The position numbers were made by a program, and so were the translations under genes. Shown piece by piece: positions 54,643-63,017 of a stretch of DNA of 64,000 nucleotides; the first letter of the stretch is position 1; the number at the start of each line of letters is the position of its first letter. The stretch is from contig NZ_CANMZM010000001.1 in NCBI RefSeq assembly GCF_947502395.1, positions 1 through 64,000 on the forward strand, written 5' to 3'. The notes under the pieces are model-generated. The model was given only the letters and a program-made list of their open reading frames with translations. It was not told the DNA's origin and ran no database searches. Source of the stretch: an uncultured Erythrobacter sp. Its GTDB lineage: Bacteria > Pseudomonadota > Alphaproteobacteria > Sphingomonadales > Sphingomonadaceae.

Positions 54643-57600
54643 TTGCGTGTGTGCTCTTCTCTGAAGCGCTTGGCAGCAGCACTCCTTGTAGTGTTGCTGC
54701 CTTTCGGCGTGTTCGGAGAAGGCGCTGCAGCGCAAGATAATTCAGAAACAGATACTGATGTCGAGGTCATCGGCACGGTCACGAACACAGCAGAGGCCAC
54801 CTGGCTTTTTGGGGGACGTCAGGGTGATACGGTCTCAAATACCATTGAATTTGATGTCACATTACCACCACCCGAGATCCGGGCGTTCAGGCCGACCCCA
54901 CAGGGTGACATTGATCTCAATTTCCGCGCACCATTATGCGTGGCAAGCACGCAAGTGCCCGCATCTGATGCCAGCGCTTCCGGCTCCACAATCGAGCTGA
55001 CTCCTGCGGCAGGAACAGCGGAAGTAACCAGCACGATCAGACCAGGGCAAACAGTCTTGTTCGAAGTTACGGCACTGGCCGCTAATGTCGACAAGACCGC
55101 CGAAGACCGGCTGTCGGTGACAATCACCACCTCAACGGGCGATGAGGAAACAGTCACGATCTTTGAGACGGGCCCCAATACCGGTGTTTTCGTGGGCCAA
55201 ATGGGCACGGCACGGATCCCACCAGTGCCCACTTCGGGTGATTGCCGACTGAGCATCAATGACGGCTCGACGATCTCGATCGCTGCCTCGCTTCCAAACG
55301 ACTCTACGGTCATTGTTGAAACAGACGTTCAAGTTCTGGCCGATCCATTTGGGGTGGTCTTCGACAGCGAGACCGGTGAGCCGGTATCGGGCGCGCGCGT
55401 TACGCTGGTTGATGCATCAACCGGCCAGCCCGCGACGGTGTTTGCTGAAGATGGTGTAACCCCTTGGCCTTCATCGGTTATTTCGGGAGAGCCCATTGCT
55501 TTTGGTTCTGGGCAAATCCACAATCAGGAGCCAGGCGAATTCTGGTTCCCTCTGACATTCTTGGGCCAATACCGGCTCGTGATTGAGCCTCCAGATCCAT
55601 ACAGTGCGCCCTCAGTTGTCAGCCCGGACAATCTTGCGCGCCTCACGCGTCCTGATGGCCGTTCCTTCAGAATTCTCGACGCTTCATTTGGTCAGAGCTT
55701 TACGCTTGATGATCCCACGCCGGTTCAGGTGGACATTCCATTGGACCGGGCTGGTGTCAGCATTGGTCTTGTTAAGACCGCTTCGCGCGAACGCGTTCAG
55801 CCAGGCGATGTGGTTTTCTACTCAATCACAGCCACAAATGACGACCCGTCACGTCCAAGACGCAATGTTGTACTAACCGATACTCCGTCTTCCTCACTGC
55901 GGTTCCGCCCCGATACGGTGCGGGTGAACGGTGAAGAAGCTCTTGATAGCATTGAATTTGCACCAGATGGTAGCCAACTCACCGTCGATCTTGGTGATCT
56001 GGCTGCGGGGGAAAGCGTGCGCGTCACTTATGCAGTGACGGTGCGCCCAGATGCCGATCCAGGGAAGGCCGTGAATGACGCAATCGTGACCGATTCCGTT
56101 GGGCGCAAGTCCCGGGCCAACATTGCTATCGATGTCGAGCGCGACACAATAGCGGATCGAATGACAATCATAGGCCGCATCACCGCTGGTCCGTGCGATG
56201 TTCGCGGTACTCGTGACAACCCGCGCCCAGGTGTCGCTGGAGTGCGAATGGTGATGGAAGATGGCAGCTTTGCCATCACTGATGCTGACGGGCGCTATCA
56301 CTTTGAAGGTGTTGTGCCCGGCACCCATGTCGTGGCGGTGGCTCGTATGACTGTGCCAGAGGGTGCGGAATTGGTTAACTGTTACCTCGATACCCGTAAT
56401 GCTGGCAGCGCAAGTTCGCGCTTTGTGATCGGCCAGGGCGGAAGCCTCGTGGTTGCAGATTTCCATATTGCATTCCCACCGAGCCAACTTTCTTCTGCTG
56501 AACAGGCACTCGAAGCGCTGTTTGGCGAAACCCGTCCCGAAAGCGCTGGCGCGCGCGCGGTGAACGCGATTGCCGGTGGTTCAGGCCGTCCCAGCATTGA
56601 CAGCGCTTCGCCGCCCGTTTCTGCGGACAACCTGATCCGCTCAGGCGTGCTCGAAAGCACCGCCGAAGCGGCGGAACGCGCTCAACCAAGCTATGCGCCA
56701 AACACCGATTGGATCGCATTGGGTGACGGCGAAGACGGCTTCCTCACTCCAGGTGTGACCGCAAATCCGCGTTCTCCTGCGATCCGTGTGGCCATCCGGC
56801 ACCGCCGTGGTCAGTCAATAAGACTTCGTGTTAATAATGAAGAGGTTAACGGCCTTTCATTTGATGGAACTTTAACTCCTGCACAAGGTCGCTTCGCGGT
56901 CAGCACATGGCGCGGTATCGTACTCGAAGGCGAGCGCACTGTACTGGAAGCAGATGTGATCAATTCCTTTGGCGGAGTGAGCAAGACCTTCACTCGAGAG
57001 GTGTTCTTCACCACGACGCCGACCCGCGTTGAACTGGTGCCAGAGCAGTCCAGCCTTGTCGCCGATGGTCGCACACGCCCGGTTGTTGCGATCCGCGTAC
57101 TCGACCGCAACAATCGTCCATTGCGCGAAGGGGTGTCAGGCAATTTCACCCTGAACGCGCCCTATGAGAGCGCGGAACAGGTTGATCGTCAGCAACTCAA
57201 TCAGCTCACCGGGTTTACTCCAAGTCAAGCGCGCTGGGTCGTCGAAGGCACCGACGGTATCGCGAAGATCGAGCTGGCTCCGACCATGGTTTCGGGTTCA
57301 CTGCGTCTCGACTTTGACTTCAATGATGGCGAGCTTGTACGAGAGCAGCAGCTTGAAGCCTGGATCGTGCCTGGCGATATCGAATGGACTATCGTTGGCC
57401 TTGCGGAAGGCACAGCTGGCGCAAAATCCGTAGCCGAGAACATGGAACGCGAGGGTCGGTTTGCCAGTGACTTTGGTGATAATGCCCGCGTCGCGCTCTA
57501 CGCCAAGGGACGTATCCTCGGCAAATTCTTGACGACGATCGCTTATGACAGCGCCAAACAGCGCGAGGACCAGCGTGTCTTGGGTCAGCTCGACCCCAAT

Positions 57601-59904
57601 GCGTACTATACTGTCTTTGCCGATGCGTCCTCGCGCCGCTTTGATGCTGCGAGCCGTGAGAATCTGTACGTCAGGATTGAAACGGCCACTTTCTACGCTC
57701 TCTATGGTGACTTTGAGACATCGTTCGATCAAACGCGCCTTGCCCGCTACAATCGCACCGCAACCGGAGTTCGCGGCGAGGCTCGCCTCGGTCAGTTTAA
57801 GGCAAGCGGCTTTGCGGCTGATATCTCGACCAGACTACAGCGCGAGGAAATTCAGGGACAGGGTATCACCGGCCCATATCAACTTGGCAGCCGCCGTATT
57901 TTGGCGAACAGCGAACGCGTAACTCTGGAAGTGCGTGATCGTTTCCGTTCGGAACTTATTGTTTCTAGCCAAACGCTTACACGGTTCATTGACTATGATA
58001 TCGACCTTCTGAGCGGCACTATCACTTTTGCACGCCCTGTGCTGAGCCGCGATGAGAACTTCAACCCGCAGTTTATTGTGGTTGAGTTCGAAACCGACGG
58101 TCTTGGAAATGGTAGGCTTAACGCTGGTCTTCGCACTGATTGGACCAGCGACAACGGTCGCATCCGTATCGGCGCCAATGCGATCACCGATCAGGGCGAA
58201 GGTGCTCGCACAGATATTGGCACGCTGGACCTGCGCGCTGAGCTTGGCACGAGCACTGAGATCCGCGGCGAAGTCGCACTCAGCCGCAGCGAAGGCGAGA
58301 ATGCAACCGGTTGGCTTGCCGAAGTGCAGCACCAGACCGGCAAGGTCGACCTCCTTGCCTATGCGCGCCAGCTCGATCAAGACTATGGTATTGGTCAACA
58401 AAACGGTGTCGATCTTGGCCGTCGTCGCTTTGGCTTGGACGGCCGTGTGTTCCTCAATGACCACTTAAGCGTACTGGGCAGCGCATGGCAGGACGACAGT
58501 CTCGTTGACTCATCACGTCGTCGTGCCGCGCAAGCTCAACTTAATCTGACGCGTCAAGACACTGACTTCCGCGTGGGTCTTACGCACTTCAACGACCGCC
58601 TCGTTGATGGCATCACCAACACTTCGACCGTGCTCGAAGGTGGTGTGACCAAACGCCTGTTTGACAACTCGCTTGAACTTTCTGCGTCCACCGCGATTGC
58701 GCTTGAAGAAGCGGAAAGCGTGGACCTGCCCGCCCGTCATCGTGTTGGCGCACGCTATGCGATTTCGAACGGCGTTCGCCTTGTGGGAACCTATGAGATC
58801 GCCGATGGCGAGAACATTGATGCGCGCACGTTGCGCGGCGGTATCGAACTCACGCCGTGGCAGGGTGGCCAGGTGATTACTTCTGTCGGTCAGGAAACCA
58901 TTGGTGAGCTTGGCAATCGCACCTTTGCTGCCTTTGGTCTTGCCCAAACGCTGCAAATTTCGCCGGAATTCTCGCTCGATGCGACAATTGACGGTAACCG
59001 GACCCTGAATGGCTCGCCAAGCGTCACTGACGTTGTGAACCCGCTTCAACCGGTTGCTTCGGGCGGACAATTGACCAACGGTCTGCTGTTTGAAGATTTC
59101 ACCGCTGTCACCTTTGGCGGTGCATGGCGTAAGGATCGTTGGAGCGTGACGGGACGCGGTGAATATCGCGATGGTGAGCTTGCCGATCGGATGGGCGCAA
59201 CATTCGGCGCGATCCGCCAGTTGGGAGAGGGCAGCATTGTCGGGTCTGGCGTTACTTGGACACGCGCTGAAGACGAAAACGGTCCTGAGGTCGAAATTCT
59301 CGACGCGGCGATCGCTTTCGCACACCGTCCAGATGCTTCTGAAATCGCCATGCTCGGCAAACTCGAATATCGCAGTGATGAGGTGACCGGTGGTATCGCT
59401 GGCGTGGCGGGCGGAGCGGGTGCAAGCGCGCTAATCGTCGACGGCGATGCACTTTCGCGCCGTCTGGTTGCGAGCTGGTCTACCAATTGGAGCCCGCGCG
59501 ATTTTGACGAGGACGAGAACGGCATCGCACGCCAAACCCGTCGCAATGAGTTCGGTCTGTTCCTTGGCGGACGCTACAACTTTGACGAGTTTGAGGGCAC
59601 CGAATTCTCAGGCACAACCGCTTTTGTTGGTGCAGATGCCCGCATTGGCATCGGTGAAAAGTTCGAGATCGGCGCAAGTGCGACCGTTCGCGCAAACCTT
59701 GACGATGATGTCACCAGTTTCTCATACGGCCCCACCATTGGCTTTACGCCGGTCGAAGGCATGCTCCTTACCGTTGGCTACAATGTTGAAGGCTTCCGCG
59801 ACGGTGACTTCTCAGAAGCGCGTAACACCGACAAGGGCGTATTCGCAGCCGTTCGATTGAAGTTCGACACCAGCAGCTTTGACTTTTTGGGTCTGGGCCG
59901 ATGA
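54643..59904 (+). CDS. Giant surface protein: DUF11/Ig modules plus predicted outer-membrane barrel
   Basis: The 1753-residue protein is read from TTG 54643 (GAAGAG upstream). Its signal peptide ends GAAAQ (about residue 31). In order: an N-terminal unit shared with the smaller cluster proteins (NTAEATW...SNTIEFDV); a DUF11 domain at about 371-490 (VQPGDVVFYSITATND); a SdrD-B/carboxypeptidase-regulatory-like domain at about 503-610 (GVRMVMEDGSFAITDADGRY); an Ig-like domain at about 790-900; a linker with ANSERVTLEVRDRF and DYDIDLLSGTITFARPVLS (1077-1150); then about 600 residues of alternating beta-strands ending AAVRLKFDTSSFDFLGLGR. I infer an outer-membrane anchor or exporter for the cluster. 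Confidence 0.8.
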   Translation: MRVCSSLKRLAAALLVVLLPFGVFGEGAAAQDNSETDTDVEVIGTVTNTAEATWLFGGRQGDTVSNTIEFDVTLPPPEIRAFRPTPQGDIDLNFRAPLCVASTQVPASDASASGSTIELTPAAGTAEVTSTIRPGQTVLFEVTALAANVDKTAEDRLSVTITTSTGDEETVTIFETGPNTGVFVGQMGTARIPPVPTSGDCRLSINDGSTISIAASLPNDSTVIVETDVQVLADPFGVVFDSETGEPVSGARVTLVDASTGQPATVFAEDGVTPWPSSVISGEPIAFGSGQIHNQEPGEFWFPLTFLGQYRLVIEPPDPYSAPSVVSPDNLARLTRPDGRSFRILDASFGQSFTLDDPTPVQVDIPLDRAGVSIGLVKTASRERVQPGDVVFYSITATNDDPSRPRRNVVLTDTPSSSLRFRPDTVRVNGEEALDSIEFAPDGSQLTVDLGDLAAGESVRVTYAVTVRPDADPGKAVNDAIVTDSVGRKSRANIAIDVERDTIADRMTIIGRITAGPCDVRGTRDNPRPGVAGVRMVMEDGSFAITDADGRYHFEGVVPGTHVVAVARMTVPEGAELVNCYLDTRNAGSASSRFVIGQGGSLVVADFHIAFPPSQLSSAEQALEALFGETRPESAGARAVNAIAGGSGRPSIDSASPPVSADNLIRSGVLESTAEAAERAQPSYAPNTDWIALGDGEDGFLTPGVTANPRSPAIRVAIRHRRGQSIRLRVNNEEVNGLSFDGTLTPAQGRFAVSTWRGIVLEGERTVLEADVINSFGGVSKTFTREVFFTTTPTRVELVPEQSSLVADGRTRPVVAIRVLDRNNRPLREGVSGNFTLNAPYESAEQVDRQQLNQLTGFTPSQARWVVEGTDGIAKIELAPTMVSGSLRLDFDFNDGELVREQQLEAWIVPGDIEWTIVGLAEGTAGAKSVAENMEREGRFASDFGDNARVALYAKGRILGKFLTTIAYDSAKQREDQRVLGQLDPNAYYTVFADASSRRFDAASRENLYVRIETATFYALYGDFETSFDQTRLARYNRTATGVRGEARLGQFKASGFAADISTRLQREEIQGQGITGPYQLGSRRILANSERVTLEVRDRFRSELIVSSQTLTRFIDYDIDLLSGTITFARPVLSRDENFNPQFIVVEFETDGLGNGRLNAGLRTDWTSDNGRIRIGANAITDQGEGARTDIGTLDLRAELGTSTEIRGEVALSRSEGENATGWLAEVQHQTGKVDLLAYARQLDQDYGIGQQNGVDLGRRRFGLDGRVFLNDHLSVLGSAWQDDSLVDSSRRRAAQAQLNLTRQDTDFRVGLTHFNDRLVDGITNTSTVLEGGVTKRLFDNSLELSASTAIALEEAESVDLPARHRVGARYAISNGVRLVGTYEIADGENIDARTLRGGIELTPWQGGQVITSVGQETIGELGNRTFAAFGLAQTLQISPEFSLDATIDGNRTLNGSPSVTDVVNPLQPVASGGQLTNGLLFEDFTAVTFGGAWRKDRWSVTGRGEYRDGELADRMGATFGAIRQLGEGSIVGSGVTWTRAEDENGPEVEILDAAIAFAHRPDASEIAMLGKLEYRSDEVTGGIAGVAGGAGASALIVDGDALSRRLVASWSTNWSPRDFDEDENGIARQTRRNEFGLFLGGRYNFDEFEGTEFSGTTAFVGADARIGIGEKFEIGASATVRANLDDDVTSFSYGPTIGFTPVEGMLLTVGYNVEGFRDGDFSEARNTDKGVFAAVRLKFDTSSFDFLGLGR

Positions 59905-62192
59905 GTGCGAAATTTCGTAACGATTGCAAAATGGTAGATACTCTGTTTACCAACTTTTCTTATGCCAGAACCATGTGCGCTGGACTGGGCAAATCACTCC
60001 GAACTGTGGGCGCGTATGCGGGGCTTTTCCTGCTTGCACTTATTCTCGTGCCGAGCGTTGCTCTTGCACAAAGTGAGGATATCGATTGGGGTGATGCAGG
60101 CCAACCCAGTCAAGGCACTTTCCCCAGCGGCACAGTCGTTGCCGGCTCGGACGATACCACAGCAACCGTCACGAGGGTCGTCACAACGGATGGTGGGACA
60201 TTCACGCCAGCCTTTTTTGCTGATGATTTTCTGAGTTATTTCAGCGGTCAGATAGGCGCGGGCACCCGTCCGCTGCTGCTCAATATGGACAATTCATCAT
60301 TCGATCCAGACGACTTCGTCACCTATGACATTGTGCTCAGTCGTTCGGTTGAGAACTTCAATTTCATCCTTAGCGATGTCGACAATGGCGGCGGGATTGA
60401 TGGGATTGAGGTCTTTTATGATGACGATCTGATCGGTGGCTTCACTAACGCAGCAAACAATAACGCATTGTGGACTGCGGGACCTTCAGTCACTCGCACC
60501 AATGATGCGATTATCAACGGCTGGCGCGGAACAGCTCCTTCGGGTCAGTTCACGACTGACGGTGATATCGCCTTTGATTTCAACACTACTCAAGTTCAGC
60601 GTATTCGGGTGGTTATGCGAACTTATACCGGCACAGGAGACCCGGGCGCACAGTTTGTGGGGCTATCCACTTTGACCTATGACGCGGCGACCGTTGCCCC
60701 GGGCGCAGACCTTTCGCTGTCCAAGTCTCTTATCGGCTCGCCTCCAGTACAAGGTGGGATCGCGAATTGGCGTCTCACAGTTACAAACAACGCCATTTCG
60801 ACCCAGACTGCAACGGGAGTAATCGTGCGCGAGACCTTCCCAGGCAGCTTTACACTCAGTTCTTCAAGCGGCGATGGGTCATTCGATCAGACGAGTGGCA
60901 ATTGGACTGTGCCCAATCTTGCCCCGGGCGAAAGCGCGAGCATAAATTTCAGTGGGACTATCTCGGCAGCAACTGGCACTACCGTGACCAACATTGCTGA
61001 GATTATCGCGGCAAATGAGCCGGATTTTGACTCCACAGTCGGCAATGGTGCGACGACAGAAGACGACTACGCTCAGGCGAGCTTCACCGTTCAAAGTGGG
61101 CGTGCCCCAGGCATCCCACCATTGCTCTCGTGTCCTGCGGGCGTTTCGATTTTCGATTGGGATGCGATCCCCAGCTGGACCGCTGGTTCAACTGACAACA
61201 CTTATGATTTTGCGGGGCTTGGCGACATTCGATTTCAACTTACTAATGACGGTACCTATTTGAACAGCGCGACGTTCGGCGGGCAAAACCCGACAGTGTT
61301 TAATTTCTTCACTGGTGGCTTGAACCCGGTTGAGGATACCCTGACAGTGGTCGCAGACCAGTCCAGTCAAGCGGGCGAAGTTGTCATTACTATCACCCTG
61401 CCACGTTCCTTCACCGGTATTCAATTCTCAGTCTTTGACGTTGATTTCGGGGTGAACCAATTTGCGGACAGGCTCGAGGTGGAGGGCTTGGATGGCGGTG
61501 CGATCGTCAACCCCCAACTCACCAATGGCAATGTCAACTTTATCAGCGGTAATGAGATCATTGGCGATGGCACGTCTGATGCCGATGCCGCTTTGGGCAA
61601 TGTTGTTGTGACCTTCACGCAAGCGGTTGACACGATCGTCCTCCGTTATGGCAACCACACCACCGCTCCAGCTGACCCTGGTCAGCAAGGCATCGGCTTG
61701 CATGACCTGTTTGTCTGTTCCCCTGATGTCGATTTGACGGTGAGCAAGATCAGCTCAATTATCGCCGATCCGATCAATGGCACTACCAATCCCAAGGCTA
61801 TCCCCGGTGCCACGGTCGAGTATCTGATCACGGTTACCAACATTGGGAGCGATTCTGTGTTTCAGAACACCGTCAGCGTTCTCGACAATGGCCCTGCGGA
61901 TGCGAAGATGTGTCTGATTGATCGCAATGGAGGGCCAGTCATCTTTAGCGATCCCGGTGGAAACTCCGATCTCACCTATCAATATGGCGGTCCGGGAGAT
62001 GTGGCCGCTGACCTGGGCGTGACGACCGATGATCTCGAGTTCTCAAGTAACGGAGGCACGAGCTTTGCGTACATTCCTGTCGACGATGGAACGGGATGCG
62101 ACACCAATATCACCGATTTCCGGGTGAACCCGAGCGGCGAATTTGCGGGCGGTGGGAATTTTACGATCACTGTGCGTTACGAAATAGAGTAG
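59901..62192 (+). CDS. Exported DUF11 protein with duplicated lectin-like domains, 763 residues
   Basis: The ATG at 59901 overlaps the preceding stop as ATGA. The signal peptide is late (LFLLALILVPSVALAQ, ending near residue 56), so ATG 59973 may be the true start. The mature part has two similar beta-sandwich domains (about 60-270 and 430-620) with NFNFILSDVDNGGGIDGIEV and FTGIQFSVFDVDFGVNQFADRLEV as matching cores, alternating with two DUF11 domains (about 285-400 and 612-763). The last contains NPKAIPGA as in the 371-residue protein. The protein ends FTITVRYEIE with no anchor. It is the final gene of the surface cluster. Confidence 0.8.
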   Translation: MSAKFRNDCKMVDTLFTNFSYARTMCAGLGKSLRTVGAYAGLFLLALILVPSVALAQSEDIDWGDAGQPSQGTFPSGTVVAGSDDTTATVTRVVTTDGGTFTPAFFADDFLSYFSGQIGAGTRPLLLNMDNSSFDPDDFVTYDIVLSRSVENFNFILSDVDNGGGIDGIEVFYDDDLIGGFTNAANNNALWTAGPSVTRTNDAIINGWRGTAPSGQFTTDGDIAFDFNTTQVQRIRVVMRTYTGTGDPGAQFVGLSTLTYDAATVAPGADLSLSKSLIGSPPVQGGIANWRLTVTNNAISTQTATGVIVRETFPGSFTLSSSSGDGSFDQTSGNWTVPNLAPGESASINFSGTISAATGTTVTNIAEIIAANEPDFDSTVGNGATTEDDYAQASFTVQSGRAPGIPPLLSCPAGVSIFDWDAIPSWTAGSTDNTYDFAGLGDIRFQLTNDGTYLNSATFGGQNPTVFNFFTGGLNPVEDTLTVVADQSSQAGEVVITITLPRSFTGIQFSVFDVDFGVNQFADRLEVEGLDGGAIVNPQLTNGNVNFISGNEIIGDGTSDADAALGNVVVTFTQAVDTIVLRYGNHTTAPADPGQQGIGLHDLFVCSPDVDLTVSKISSIIADPINGTTNPKAIPGATVEYLITVTNIGSDSVFQNTVSVLDNGPADAKMCLIDRNGGPVIFSDPGGNSDLTYQYGGPGDVAADLGVTTDDLEFSSNGGTSFAYIPVDDGTGCDTNITDFRVNPSGEFAGGGNFTITVRYEIE

Positions 62193-62269
62193 CCGCGCAT
62201 AGCAATGCGCGTTGCTGCAGTGCAGCAAGACCGTTGACCGCGCGGGTGTTTTCACTACACATTATTGCC

Positions 62270-63013
62270 ATGCACTCCGCTCTCGCACTGGGCGCGCCTC
62301 CAGCGTTGGCCACTCTCCTGACGGGCGAGGGGATAGCGCTGTTTCTCGATTTTGACGGGACTTTGGTCGAGCTTGCTCCCAGGCCCAACGCGATTTCTCC
62401 AATTATGAAATTCGCCAGTCGATGCGCAAATCTTGCTGATCGCTTAGAAGGCCGATGCGCGTTGGTGAGTGGGCGTTCGATTGACGATATTGAGCGTCAT
62501 GTTGGGCCCTTGAACATGGCAATTGCAGGATCGCACGGATCCGATATCAGAAGCGCCAATGGAGCATCGTTGGGCGATGGCGCTTGCCCGCTACCTGCGG
62601 AGATTGAAACGGCTTTGCGCAACTTCGCCGCCGAGAGGGATGTCGATTACGAGCACAAGCCCCATGGCGGCGCGCTCCATTATCGGCGCAATCCGAGCCA
62701 AGGTGCGTCTGCTGAGGCCTTTGCAAGAAATCTTGCTCAAAAGCACGGCTGGAAGGCACAAAGCGGCAAGTGCGTTATCGAGATTGTTGCAGGGAAAAGC
62801 GACAAGGGAAGCGCAGTTCACACCTTTATGGCGAGCAGTGTTTTCAAAGGCGCTCGGCCATTCTTCATTGGAGATGATCTCACCGATGAGGCTGGCTTTG
62901 CCGCGTGCAGAGAACTTGGAGGCGCGGGGGTCCTTGTGGGAACGCGCGAAGAGACTGTCGCGCAATACCGTCTTCCCGACGTTTCATCTGTCCACACATG
63001 GCTGGAGATTTAA
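62270..63013 (+). CDS. otsB: Trehalose-6-phosphate phosphatase
   Basis: It removes phosphate from trehalose 6-phosphate. The frame is open from 62096, but ATG 62270 gives 247 residues starting just before the HAD motif I, LFLDFDGTL, with D27 and D29. Motif II is ALVSGRSIDDIERHV, and the late acidic motif is FFIGDDLTDEAGF. The cap domain has EHKPHGGALHYR, typical of OtsB. It precedes a GH15 gene by 4 bases; an otsA synthase probably follows beyond the window. Confidence 0.93.
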   Translation: MHSALALGAPPALATLLTGEGIALFLDFDGTLVELAPRPNAISPIMKFASRCANLADRLEGRCALVSGRSIDDIERHVGPLNMAIAGSHGSDIRSANGASLGDGACPLPAEIETALRNFAAERDVDYEHKPHGGALHYRRNPSQGASAEAFARNLAQKHGWKAQSGKCVIEIVAGKSDKGSAVHTFMASSVFKGARPFFIGDDLTDEAGFAACRELGGAGVLVGTREETVAQYRLPDVSSVHTWLEI

Positions 63014-63017
63014 GAGC

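Noticed and set aside
57835..59546. Several leftward open frames of 166-270 codons opposite the giant surface protein
   Set aside because: They are explained by codon bias of the coding strand; none has a ribosome site or a family pattern.
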